Part shown: positions 1-7,025 of the stretch, one piece after another
Numbering within the stretch: position 1 is the stretch's first letter
Layout of the letters: every line of letters starts with the position of its first letter
DNA from: Pseudomonadota bacterium
Lineage (GTDB): Bacteria > Desulfobacterota > WTBG01 > JAGOGO01
Direction of reading: 5' to 3'
Assembly (NCBI GenBank): GCA_021160085.1
Contig: JAGHDE010000064.1
Span: forward strand, 1 to 7,025
Length of the DNA stretch: 7,025 nucleotides
Translations under genes and position numbers: made by a program
Notes under the pieces: model-generated
What the model was told of the DNA's origin: nothing
The model's input: only the letters and a program-made list of their open reading frames with translations
The model's database searches: none

Positions 1-1130
1 CGCGTGCCCTGTACGGCATTCAGCGCGCTGAACTGTTCCCGGTGGTCAATGTGGATGCCGGTAGGAGTAAACAACATCAGCCCGACATCTATGGCTTCGG
101 AAAGGCGCTGACCCTGGAGCAATACAATGTCAATCTGGGCATCAGTTCCTGGGAAATCGATTTTTTCGGCCGCATCCGCAGCCTGAAAGAACAGGCGTTG
201 GAAGAGTATCTGGCCACGGATGAGGCCCGCCGCAGCGCCCAGATCGCGATGGTGGCCGAGGTTGCCAGGGTGTACCTGACCCTTGGCGCCGACCGGGAAA
301 ATCTTAAACTGGCCCGGTCTACGCTGGAGACCCAGCAGGCCGCCTATGATTTAATCCGGCGGCAATATGACGTTGGGGTCGCCACCAAACTGGATCTGCT
401 CCGGGCGCAGATTCCGGTGGATTCGGCTACAGGAGATGTGGCTCGTTTCACCCGAATGGTGGCGCAAGACCGGAACGCCTTGAATCTCCTGGCTGGTTCT
501 GCAGTGCCTGAAGAACTCCTGCCAAACGACCTTGCGAGTATTAACCCGCCCAAAGAAATTTTTGCAGGCCTGTCTTCTGCGACACTTTTAAGCCGGCCGG
601 ATATTATGGCTGCTGAACATCGGCTGAAGGGAGCATACGCCTTTATCGGCGCGGCCCGGGCCGCATTTTTTCCGCGCATTTCTTTGACCACTTCGATCGG
701 GACGGCCAGCGCCGAGCTGTCCGGTCTTTTCGGCTCCGGATCAAAATCCTGGAATTTTGCGCCGCAGATCGATGTACCGATTTTCGATGCCCGGACCTGG
801 GCCGCATACAGGGTCAGCAAGGCACAACGGGAAATCGTGCTTACCCAATATGAAAAGGCGATTCAGACCGCCTTTCGGGAGGTGGCCGATGCACTGGCCG
901 TTCAAGGCACGGTGGATCAGCAGGTGTCTGCCCAGCAATCTCTGACAAATGCCGTTGCAGATACCCACCGCCTCTCCACTGCACGTTATACGAAGGGGAT
1001 TGACAGCTACTTGGGCGTCCTGGATGCGCAGCGATCCCTCTTTGCTGCACAACAGGGGCTTATCTCGCTCCGCCTGGCAAGGCTCGCCAATCAGGTGAGG
1101 CTTTATGCGGTACTGGGGGGGGGTAACTAA
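1..1130 (+). CDS. Outer-membrane channel of an RND-type tripartite efflux pump (OprM/NodT family), 5' end missing
   Basis: This is the C-terminal 375 residues of a TolC-like outer-membrane channel that would dock onto a periplasmic adaptor and an inner-membrane RND pump to export drugs or other toxic compounds. The reading frame is open from base 3, so the start lies left of the window. The family is usually about 460-490 residues, so roughly 100 are missing, including any signal peptide and lipobox. The first OEP repeat shows the family signature SWEIDFFGRIRS (visible residues 49-60), then long helices rich in Ala, Gln and Arg. The second repeat begins near base 590 with SRPDI...AE, followed by IGAARAAFFPRISL. 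The protein ends VLGGGN, close to the usual ending of this family. Adaptor and pump genes would be expected to the left. G+C is visibly higher than in the other genes. A GTG at base 42 is internal, not the start. Substrate cannot be predicted. Confidence 0.95.
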   Translation, partial: RALYGIQRAELFPVVNVDAGRSKQHQPDIYGFGKALTLEQYNVNLGISSWEIDFFGRIRSLKEQALEEYLATDEARRSAQIAMVAEVARVYLTLGADRENLKLARSTLETQQAAYDLIRRQYDVGVATKLDLLRAQIPVDSATGDVARFTRMVAQDRNALNLLAGSAVPEELLPNDLASINPPKEIFAGLSSATLLSRPDIMAAEHRLKGAYAFIGAARAAFFPRISLTTSIGTASAELSGLFGSGSKSWNFAPQIDVPIFDARTWAAYRVSKAQREIVLTQYEKAIQTAFREVADALAVQGTVDQQVSAQQSLTNAVADTHRLSTARYTKGIDSYLGVLDAQRSLFAAQQGLISLRLARLANQVRLYAVLGGGN

Positions 1131-1223
1131 ACCAGGGCCACCAAGGTGAAAAATAAAGAAAAAAATCTGGGTTGAGGAAGTTGCGGAACTCAAAAAATAA
1201 CCACCATAACTTTAGATCCTAAC

Positions 1224-1231
1224 AAAGGAGG
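1224..1231 (+). promoter_or_regulatory. Strong ribosome binding site of the ThDP enzyme gene
   Basis: AAAGGAGG lies 6 bases before the ATG at 1238, an almost perfect Shine-Dalgarno sequence at good spacing. It fixes the start of the ThDP gene and suggests efficient, independent translation rather than coupling to the channel gene, which ends 107 bases upstream. Confidence 0.88.
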
Positions 1232-1237
1232 TAAACC

Positions 1238-2959
1238 ATGGAAAAATCGACTCCAGTGAATGGCGGGGAAGCTTTGTTGGAACTTTTCAACATTCAAGGG
1301 ATTGACTTTATTTTTTGTTCCCCCCTGTCGGTGTGGGCTCCATTATGGGAAGCATTAGCAAAGCAAAAGGAGATCGGAAAAACCGAATCTCCCCGGTATA
1401 TTAACTGCCGTCATGAAATTTTGGCGGTGGGGTTGGCATCAGGCTATTATAAGGCAACCGGGCGTCCCCAGGTTGTACTTCTTCCCACCGGCGTGGGGGT
1501 ATTAAACGGCTCTATGGCTATTCGCGGGGCTTATCAAGAAAGGGTTCCCATAATTATCCTTGCTCCGAACTCCATAGGGTTTGGAGAAATCCCTAATCTT
1601 GATCCTGGGGCTGAGTGGCCCTCTTTGTTGGGAGATCTCGGCGGTCCGGTCAGAATTTCTGAAAGTTTTGTAAAATGGAGCAAGGAAGTTAAGAATCCCC
1701 GGGACCTGATTTCCGATTTTTGCCGGGCCTGTTATTTTTCTGAAATGGTTCCCCGGGGTCCAACCCTGTTGAGTATCCCCTTTGACATTCTTATGAACAC
1801 AATTCCTTTCACCTTGCCATCAAAACTAAAACCTCATCCCCTGTTTGCTCCCGCCGACACCCTTAAAAATATTGCGCGAATACTGATAGAAAGTAAAAAT
1901 CCTGTCATCATCAGTGAACATGCTTGCCGCAACCAGGAAGAAGTCAATATTTTAACAAAGCTCGCCGAGCTTTTAGGGTCTCCGGTTTTTGAGTTCTTTT
2001 TGCCGACGTACAAAAATTTTTCCAGAAGCCATCCCCTCCATGGAAAAGGGCCGGTAGAAGAAATCCTTAAGGATACGGATTGCATACTGGTTGCCGGATC
2101 GAATGCTCCCTGGCATCCCCCACTAATTGATTTTCAAAGCAACTGCAAGGTTATTGTAATGGAAGAAGATCCGTTGCGCCCCCGCTCTCCTTACTGGGGT
2201 TATAAGACTGATTATTGTATAGCAGGTGATATAGGAGCTAATTTGTCTGAACTGTATCGACACACAAAAAATGAAATCAAGAAGACCCCCCAGATGCTCA
2301 AGAAAATTGAGCAACGGTTGAAACGCTGGAAGACGTATAATGATAAAAAAAGAAAAAGCTGGCTGAAGGAAACTGAACAAACACAGACGCAGAAACCCAT
2401 TCACGCTTCGTGGCTTTTTCAAACCCTTAGTGAGATCCTGCCGAACGATTCAATTATTGTCGACGAGATTATTGCTCAGGGGAATCTAATGATGCAACAT
2501 CTGTTTCAAAACGAATCATTTTCTCACTATCGAGGTATGGCTGGGGGATTAGGCACCGGGATCCCCACCGCGCTGGGTATAAAGTTGGCAGAACCCGAAA
2601 AGCTGGTAGTCTGCTTGATTGGAGATGGTTCTTTCAGTTATGATCCCATACTTGCCAGCTTGGGCTTATCGCAGCAGTACAACCTCCCTATTTTGATTAT
2701 AATCTGTAACAACCAAGGCTTTGTCTCCCAAGCCTGGAATATTCAAAAATATTTTCCTCAGGGTTGGGCGTTCAAAACCGGTAACTTTTTAGGGGATGTG
2801 ATTGAACCCACACCAGAATATTCAAAAATCGCTCTCGCATTTGATGGATATGGCGAGCGAGTAGAGGATCCCGGAAAAATAAAACCGGCTGTAGAGCGGG
2901 GGGTTGCGGCTGTCAAAAAAGGGCGGTTAGCAGTTATAGATGTAATTTTAAAGCCATGA
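1238..2959 (+). CDS. Thiamine-diphosphate-dependent enzyme, acetolactate synthase/benzoylformate decarboxylase superfamily, substrate unknown
   Basis: A complete 573-residue cytosolic protein with the three domains of this superfamily: Pyr (about 8-180), central (about 205-345) and PP (about 395-570). The Pyr domain has the activating glutamate E60 in RHE. The PP domain has AGGLGTGIPTALGI, then GDG at 462-464 and NN at 491-492, the spacing expected for the ThDP/Mg binding motif. By eye, benzoylformate decarboxylase aligns best in the PP domain. S31 falls at its active-site Ser26 and H293 at its His281, but the position of its His70 holds Pro/Thr in LLPTGVG. Members of the superfamily cleave or form a bond next to a keto carbon, as decarboxylases, ligases or lyases. 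A true acetolactate synthase is unlikely, because the usual FQE active-site segment is not recognisable and no regulatory-subunit gene follows. The gene stands alone, convergent with mobB. Fold assignment is firm; the reaction is unknown. Confidence 0.9.
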   Translation: MEKSTPVNGGEALLELFNIQGIDFIFCSPLSVWAPLWEALAKQKEIGKTESPRYINCRHEILAVGLASGYYKATGRPQVVLLPTGVGVLNGSMAIRGAYQERVPIIILAPNSIGFGEIPNLDPGAEWPSLLGDLGGPVRISESFVKWSKEVKNPRDLISDFCRACYFSEMVPRGPTLLSIPFDILMNTIPFTLPSKLKPHPLFAPADTLKNIARILIESKNPVIISEHACRNQEEVNILTKLAELLGSPVFEFFLPTYKNFSRSHPLHGKGPVEEILKDTDCILVAGSNAPWHPPLIDFQSNCKVIVMEEDPLRPRSPYWGYKTDYCIAGDIGANLSELYRHTKNEIKKTPQMLKKIEQRLKRWKTYNDKKRKSWLKETEQTQTQKPIHASWLFQTLSEILPNDSIIVDEIIAQGNLMMQHLFQNESFSHYRGMAGGLGTGIPTALGIKLAEPEKLVVCLIGDGSFSYDPILASLGLSQQYNLPILIIICNNQGFVSQAWNIQKYFPQGWAFKTGNFLGDVIEPTPEYSKIALAFDGYGERVEDPGKIKPAVERGVAAVKKGRLAVIDVILKP

Positions 2960-2981
2960 GATTGTTAATAAAGGGGAAACG

Positions 2982-3653
2982 TTAAGATTTTTTCTCAGAT
3001 TTACGGGGAAGATCAAGGGAAATCTGAATAGACCGCGCCCCTTTACCCCCTTTTAGGGCCGCCACCATTCCGGTAATGCTGTTAATGAACATCTCCTGGA
3101 TAAATGGTTTTAAAGGAGCGTAAGTACCATTTAGTATAAGAGAGACCGAGGGTGCTTGCTCAACTTTTAAAAACCTGTTTTCGAGCAGGTCAGCCAGACC
3201 CTTTACATCATTGATATCAAAGCAGGGAGCCTTGAGATCAAACGGTTGGTCGGTCATAAGTGCCACGAGATCATCATTATCTTCGCACAGCAGGTCATGA
3301 TGAGCCTTTTTTCGAAATACTTCGACTTTCAGCTTTGCTTCACGCTTAAAGCCTTCAGTGAAAATAATGTCCACGTCATCGAAGTGCGTGGCTGCCAGGT
3401 GAACCAAAGGCGTATCTTGATCGGTATCTTTGACGATGGCAGCCTTGGTGGGTGAAGAGATAACCACTGTGGCGGCGCCGGCTTTCTTGTGACGCCAGCT
3501 GTCTTTTCCTTCATGATCAATATCAAAGCCATGGGTATCATGTTTGACAGTGCCCACGCGACATCCTCGTTGTTTAACCTCGGCAATAAGTTTTTCCAAC
3601 AGAGTTGTTTTACCACTGTCTGATTTTCCTACGATTGAGATGATTGGCGGCAT
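2982..3653 (-). CDS. mobB: MobB, molybdopterin-guanine dinucleotide biosynthesis GTPase, with C-terminal extension
   Basis: A P-loop GTP-binding protein of 223 residues that assists MobA in attaching GMP to molybdopterin, giving the bis-MGD cofactor used by enzymes such as formate dehydrogenases and DMSO-reductase-family oxidoreductases. Visible motifs are the Walker A GKSDSGKTT (9-17), the MobB signature KHDTHGFDID (37-46) followed by GKDSWRHKKAGA (49-60), and DIIFTEGFK (95-103) as the Walker-B-like segment. E. coli MobB has about 175 residues. Here residues 165-223 form an added tail with the core NGTYAPLKPFIQEMFINS and a GMVAALKGGK segment, ending in a charged stretch. I recall similar tails in other anaerobe MobB proteins, but this needs a database check. 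The start is supported by AAGGAG five bases upstream. The gene is convergent with the ThDP gene and divergent from clpB, and no other Mo-cofactor gene is in view. Confidence 0.93.
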   Translation of the reverse strand: MPPIISIVGKSDSGKTTLLEKLIAEVKQRGCRVGTVKHDTHGFDIDHEGKDSWRHKKAGAATVVISSPTKAAIVKDTDQDTPLVHLAATHFDDVDIIFTEGFKREAKLKVEVFRKKAHHDLLCEDNDDLVALMTDQPFDLKAPCFDINDVKGLADLLENRFLKVEQAPSVSLILNGTYAPLKPFIQEMFINSITGMVAALKGGKGARSIQISLDLPRKSEKKS

Positions 3654-3658
3654 GATTT

Positions 3659-3664
3659 CTCCTT
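3659..3664 (-). promoter_or_regulatory. Ribosome binding site of mobB
   Basis: Read on the minus strand, AAGGAG stands 5 bases before the ATG whose complement is at 3651-3653. It supports this start for MobB, which also places the Walker A motif at the expected distance from the N terminus. Confidence 0.8.
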
Positions 3665-3690
3665 ATCAGGATAAAAAATTTTCATGGTAG

Positions 3691-3717
3691 ATTATCATTT
3701 ATCGCTGAGCTTGACAA
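3691..3717 (-). promoter_or_regulatory. Candidate sigma-70-type promoter of mobB
   Basis: On the minus strand TTGTCA (complement of 3712-3717, 5 of 6 matches to TTGACA) is followed after 15 bases by GATAAT (complement of 3691-3696, 5 of 6 matches to TATAAT). The spacer is two bases short of the optimum. Transcription would begin about 30 bases before the mobB start codon. Its -35 element overlaps the one proposed for clpB on the other strand. Confidence 0.4.
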
Positions 3718-3738
3718 TAGGTATCAAATGATTATTTT
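3711..3738 (+). promoter_or_regulatory. clpB: Candidate sigma-70-type promoter of clpB
   Basis: A perfect -35 hexamer TTGACA (3711-3716) is followed after 16 bases by TATTTT (3733-3738, 4 of 6 matches to TATAAT). The start of transcription would fall near 3745, leaving a leader of about 47 bases. No CIRCE (HrcA) operator and no sigma-32 type CCCCAT -10 box is visible, so classical heat-shock control is not evident here. Confidence 0.45.
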
Positions 3739-3777
3739 TTAAAGGGCAAATTGATTACGTACAAATTTCTTTCAGAA

Positions 3778-3784
3778 AGGTGAT
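3778..3784 (+). promoter_or_regulatory. clpB: Ribosome binding site that decides the clpB start
   Basis: AGGTGAT matches the 3' half of the full Shine-Dalgarno consensus (TAAGGAGGTGAT) and lies 7 bases before the ATG at 3792. An in-frame GTG at 3780 lies inside this site and has no ribosome binding site of its own, so ATG 3792 is preferred. Confidence 0.65.
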
Positions 3785-3791
3785 AAAAGAG

Positions 3792-6425
3792 ATGATAAAA
3801 TTAGATAAATTCACGATAAAAGCTCAGGAAGCGATTGTCGATGCTCATACTATCGCAAAAAATAATGACCATCAACAGGTGGAGCCTGAACACCTGCTTT
3901 TGGCTCTTCTGGAACAGCCAGAAGGGTTAACAGGACCTCTTTTAAAAAAACTTGGCGCTGATCCGAACATTATCAATGGTCAATTGAGAGAGGCTGTTAA
4001 AAAAATCCCAAAAGTTTACGGAGCAACGAGTGGACAGCCCTATATTTCTCCCCGCACGGAAAAAATTTTGAACGAAGCCCTCAATGAGGCTGCTCGTCTC
4101 AAGGATGAATATGTGAGCGCCGAGCTTATCCTCATTGCCATAGCAGTTGAAAAAGAGGGAGAAGCTTCCCGTATTTTAAAAGGCGCCGGGGTTTCCAGAG
4201 ATCGAATCCTTAAAACATTACTGGAAATACGGGGTTCTCAGAGAGTAACCGATCAAAATCCCGAAGAGAAGTACCAGGCTTTAGCGCGTTACAGCCGTAA
4301 TCTTACCGATTTGGCTCGCCAGGGAAAGCTCGATCCGGTGATTGGGCGTGATGAGGAAATTCGACGGGTCATTCAGGTGCTCTCCCGCCGGACAAAGAAT
4401 AACCCCGTAATCATCGGAGAGCCGGGAGTTGGTAAAACCGCAATTGTAGAAGGACTGGCCCAGAGGATTGTCAAAGGAGATATTCCGGAAACACTTAAAA
4501 ATAAAAAGGTGGCGGCTCTTGACATGGGAGCCTTAGTGGCCGGAGCCAAGTACCGGGGGGAATTTGAAGACCGGCTCAAAGCGGTATTAAAAGAAGTGGA
4601 AGAAGGAGAGGGAGATATTATACTCTTTATCGATGAGCTTCATACTGTTGTGGGTGCCGGCGCTGCCGAGGGAGCGATTGATGCATCCAACATGCTTAAA
4701 CCGGCTCTTGCCCGGGGAGAACTCCGCTGTATCGGCGCAACCACGCTCAATGAGTATCGAAAGTATATTGAAAAAGATGCGGCCCTGGAGAGGCGTTTTC
4801 AGCCTATTGTGGTGAGTGAGCCCACCGTAGAAGACGCAATTTCAATCCTGCGGGGATTGAAAGAACGCTATGAGGTTCACCACGGTGTTAAAATACAGGA
4901 CGCCGCCCTAATTGCTGCCGCTACCCTTTCCAACCGCTACATTTCCGATCGTTATTTGCCCGATAAAGCTATTGACCTGATAGATGAATCAGCTTCCCGG
5001 CTGAGGATCGAAATTGACAGCCTTCCCGCTGAAATTGATGAAATTGAACGGACAATAACAAAATTAGAAGTTGAACGGGAGGCACTGAAAAAGGAAAAGG
5101 ATCAAACTTCTAAGCAGAGATTGAAAGACTTGGAAAAACAGTTGGCCCAATTAAAAGATAATGTTCAGGGCATGAAAATCCGGTGGCAGCAGGAGAAGGA
5201 GTTGATCCAGAGCATCCAGCGATTGCGGGAGGCCATGGAAAATCTCAAGACCAAGTATGAACAAGCGTACGAAAACGCCCGGAAGACAAACCTGAACGAG
5301 GATTATCAAAAAGCTGCCGAGGCCCAGCTTCTCTTAAACAAAGCCCAGGATGAGTTAGATGAAAAAATTAAAAAATACCAGGAAATTCCCGAAAATGAGA
5401 GAATCCTTACCGAAGAAGTTCGGTCTGAGGATGTGGCTGAAGTGGTAGCCCGCTGGACCGGAATACCGGTTACCAGGATGATGGAAGGAGAGATTGATAA
5501 GTTGCTCCACATGGAGGAGCGGATTGAGCAAAGAGTGGTCGGACAAGATGAGGCAGTGAAACTGGTTTCCAATGCGGTAAGAAGGGCTCGATCCGGTTTG
5601 CAGGATTCCAATCGACCTATTGGATCTTTCATATCGTTGGGTCCTACTGGAGTGGGAAAAACGGAATTGGGCCGGGCATTGGCAGAATTTCTTTTTGATG
5701 ATGAACACGCTATGGTCAGGATTGATATGTCGGAATTCATGGAAAAGCACTCGGTGGCCCGGCTCATTGGCGCTCCCCCGGGATACGTAGGATATGATGA
5801 GGGAGGCTATCTCACCGAGGCAGTGAGGAGAAGACCTTACTCAGTGATCCTGTTTGATGAGATTGAAAAAGCCCACAGCGAAGTATTCAATATTCTTCTT
5901 CAGATACTTGATGACGGGAGGCTCACTGATGGCCACGGGAGGACGGTCGATTTCAAGAATACCATCATTATGATGACATCCAATTTAGGAAGTCAGTGGA
6001 TTCAGGATCTGGGAGAAAAGGATCATGAAGAGATGAAAAACCGGGTTATGGAGGTGCTTCGAAACAGCTTGAAACCGGAATTTTTGAACCGAATTGATGA
6101 AATCGTTATTTTTAATAATCTCGATCGTGAGAACATTAAAAAAATTATAGATATCCAGATGAAACACTTGAAAGCCCGGCTCACGGAGAAAAAGATGGAT
6201 ATCGAATTAACCAAAGCCGCCAAAGAGATGCTTTGCGAGCGGGGCTATGATTCCACTTACGGAGCCCGGCCTTTAAAACGGGCAATTCAGAAATACATCC
6301 AGGACCCTCTCGCGTTAAAGATTCTGGAAGGAGAATTTTCGGAAGGAGATACCATAGTGGTGGATGTAGATAAGGTGCGAAAAGAATTTTTGTTTAATCA
6401 TCGAAAAAAAAGCGAAGCGGCGTAA
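3792..6425 (+). CDS. clpB: ClpB, ATP-dependent protein disaggregase (Hsp100)
   Basis: A full-length cytosolic AAA+ chaperone of 877 residues that forms a hexameric ring and, with DnaK/DnaJ/GrpE, threads aggregated proteins through its pore after heat or other stress. The N-domain (about 1-150) begins [15 protein letters not shown], typical of ClpB. The first ATPase has Walker A GEPGVGKT (209-216), pore-loop Y254 in KYRGEFEDR, and Walker B D281/E282. A charged coiled-coil middle domain (about 410-535) separates ClpB from ClpA and ClpC. The second ATPase has GPTGVGKT (617-624), pore-loop Y665 in [11 protein letters not shown], and Walker B D689/E690. All key residues are present. No ClpP-docking IGL/IGF loop is apparent, as expected for a disaggregase. 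Compared with E. coli (857 residues), motifs are shifted by 3 in the first ATPase and 12 in the second, so about 9 residues are added between them. The start was chosen on the ribosome binding site. The gene is divergent from mobB. Confidence 0.98.
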   Translation: MIKLDKFTIKAQEAIVDAHTIAKNNDHQQVEPEHLLLALLEQPEGLTGPLLKKLGADPNIINGQLREAVKKIPKVYGATSGQPYISPRTEKILNEALNEAARLKDEYVSAELILIAIAVEKEGEASRILKGAGVSRDRILKTLLEIRGSQRVTDQNPEEKYQALARYSRNLTDLARQGKLDPVIGRDEEIRRVIQVLSRRTKNNPVIIGEPGVGKTAIVEGLAQRIVKGDIPETLKNKKVAALDMGALVAGAKYRGEFEDRLKAVLKEVEEGEGDIILFIDELHTVVGAGAAEGAIDASNMLKPALARGELRCIGATTLNEYRKYIEKDAALERRFQPIVVSEPTVEDAISILRGLKERYEVHHGVKIQDAALIAAATLSNRYISDRYLPDKAIDLIDESASRLRIEIDSLPAEIDEIERTITKLEVEREALKKEKDQTSKQRLKDLEKQLAQLKDNVQGMKIRWQQEKELIQSIQRLREAMENLKTKYEQAYENARKTNLNEDYQKAAEAQLLLNKAQDELDEKIKKYQEIPENERILTEEVRSEDVAEVVARWTGIPVTRMMEGEIDKLLHMEERIEQRVVGQDEAVKLVSNAVRRARSGLQDSNRPIGSFISLGPTGVGKTELGRALAEFLFDDEHAMVRIDMSEFMEKHSVARLIGAPPGYVGYDEGGYLTEAVRRRPYSVILFDEIEKAHSEVFNILLQILDDGRLTDGHGRTVDFKNTIIMMTSNLGSQWIQDLGEKDHEEMKNRVMEVLRNSLKPEFLNRIDEIVIFNNLDRENIKKIIDIQMKHLKARLTEKKMDIELTKAAKEMLCERGYDSTYGARPLKRAIQKYIQDPLALKILEGEFSEGDTIVVDVDKVRKEFLFNHRKKSEAA

Positions 6426-6464
6426 CTGTCATTGACAAGCAGGGGTGCAAGAAGCCAATCAGGC

Positions 6465-7025
6465 CTATCTCACAATAACGGACCGGACCTGTTTTTTGAT
6501 TTTTTTTCGAAATTGATCAAATTCATCATCAGAATATGTCTTTTTGTTCATGAATTTTGGGTCCATTGTTTTGGAGGGGGTGAACTTCTGCAGGACATAA
6601 AGACGGGCATTTTTTACCAGCCTGGCGATTGATATCAGATCATCTTCTTTTAATTGAGATTTTACAACGGTGGTGCGAAATTCGTGCTGGATATTGGACT
6701 TCTTAATAATTTTAATACTCTGCCCGATAAGGTCGGTATTGATTTTGGATCTGGTGATCTTCCGGTATTTTTCCAGAGGCGCCTTTACGTCCATTGCTAT
6801 ATAATCGATGAGTTTGTCTTCGATTAATGTCTTCAGAACTTCGGGGCGTGTCCCGTTTGTGTCGATCTTGATCAGATAGCCCCTGTCTTTTATCTTTCTG
6901 ATAAAGTCGATGAGATCAGGCTGTAATGTCGGTTCTCCTCCGGTAATGCTCACCGCGTCAAGCTTTCCCTTTCGTTTTTCCAGAAAAGCAAATATTTCTT
7001 CCTCGGGTATGCATTCCTCATAAAG
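6465..7025 (-). CDS. nrdG: Radical-SAM activating protein, anaerobic ribonucleoside-triphosphate reductase type (NrdG-like), N terminus missing
   Basis: The last 186 residues of a radical S-adenosylmethionine enzyme. By family resemblance (the NrdG2-type group, TIGR02495) it would install the glycyl radical on anaerobic ribonucleotide reductase so that cells can make deoxynucleotides without oxygen. The frame is open to the right edge. Visible features are ITGGEPTLQPDL (visible residues 27-38), where GGEP helps bind SAM, then DTNG (55-58), DYIAMDVKAPLEKY, EFRTTVV and YVLQKF, in the family's order. The cluster-binding CxxxCxxC motif is not in the visible part and should lie within the missing N-terminal 40 or so residues. 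A GTG complementary to 6951-6953 sits just before GGEP and cannot be the real start. The gene ends 39 bases from clpB, facing it. An nrdD gene further right would confirm the role; activation of another glycyl-radical enzyme is possible. Confidence 0.9.
   Translation of the reverse strand, partial: LYEECIPEEEIFAFLEKRKGKLDAVSITGGEPTLQPDLIDFIRKIKDRGYLIKIDTNGTRPEVLKTLIEDKLIDYIAMDVKAPLEKYRKITRSKINTDLIGQSIKIIKKSNIQHEFRTTVVKSQLKEDDLISIARLVKNARLYVLQKFTPSKTMDPKFMNKKTYSDDEFDQFRKKIKKQVRSVIVR

Noticed and set aside
1131..1172. Possible terminator hairpin after the efflux gene (AACCAG near 1129 with CTGGGTT near 1167)
   Set aside because: Six imperfect pairs with a bulge and a loop near 30 bases, and no T run follows, so it is not a credible intrinsic terminator.
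741..1193. 150-codon open frame on the minus strand across the efflux gene
   Set aside because: It is antisense to a well-conserved coding region, has no recognisable domain or ribosome binding site, and is explained by the high G+C of the gene.
1181..1210. Possible promoter TTGCGG - 18 bases - CATAAC before the ThDP gene
   Set aside because: Only 3 of 6 and 4 of 6 matches; in an A+T-rich gap such pairs arise easily, so it was not listed as a feature.
2960..2981. Bidirectional terminator between the convergent ThDP and mobB genes
   Set aside because: The 22-base gap holds no inverted repeat able to form a stem; only the 6-base palindrome AACGTT is present at its edge.
5306..5767. 153-codon open frame on the minus strand inside clpB
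   Set aside because: It mirrors the conserved ClpB middle and second ATPase region, and its serine-rich translation resembles no known family.
6427..6437. Short palindrome TGTCA-T-TGACA just after the clpB stop
   Set aside because: The arms are 5 bases with a 1-base centre, too tight for a hairpin and likely by chance; no second copy was seen.
6492..6507. T-rich run (T6GAT8) downstream of clpB resembling a terminator tail
   Set aside because: It lies inside the coding sequence of the radical-SAM gene, where it encodes lysine-rich residues, and no stable G+C-rich stem precedes it.

Overview
The window looks like chromosomal DNA from a Gram-negative, anaerobic or facultatively anaerobic bacterium. 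A tripartite-pump outer-membrane channel implies an outer membrane. A radical-SAM activase of the anaerobic ribonucleotide reductase type and a molybdenum-cofactor GTPase point to anaerobic metabolism. The protein sequences and the mix of genes suggest Desulfobacterota (former Deltaproteobacteria). That placement is a judgement from family resemblance, not a computed phylogeny.

Layout, left to right. (1) Bases 1-1130, + strand: the 3' three quarters of an OprM/NodT-type outer-membrane efflux channel, cut by the left edge. (2) Bases 1238-2959, + strand: a complete thiamine-diphosphate (ThDP) enzyme of the acetolactate synthase/benzoylformate decarboxylase superfamily, with a strong Shine-Dalgarno site and no clear subfamily. 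(3) Bases 2982-3653, - strand: MobB with an extra C-terminal tail, convergent with gene 2 across 22 bases. (4) Bases 3654-3791: a compact divergent promoter region between mobB and clpB with overlapping -35-like elements. (5) Bases 3792-6425, + strand: full-length ClpB disaggregase. (6) Bases 6465-7025, - strand: the 3' part of an NrdG-like radical-SAM activating protein, cut by the right edge and convergent with clpB across 39 bases.

The genes do not form one pathway. They are mostly separate housekeeping or accessory units: efflux, an unassigned keto-acid/ThDP reaction, cofactor maturation, protein disaggregation, and glycyl-radical enzyme activation. The channel gene is visibly richer in G+C than the rest. 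No RNA genes, mobile elements, CRISPR arrays or long repeats were seen, and no stretch over 300 bases lacks a gene. No convincing intrinsic terminator was found in any of the three gaps that lie downstream of genes. I see no strong case for a new multi-gene system. The least explained gene is the ThDP enzyme, followed by the mobB tail and the symmetric mobB/clpB promoter region.
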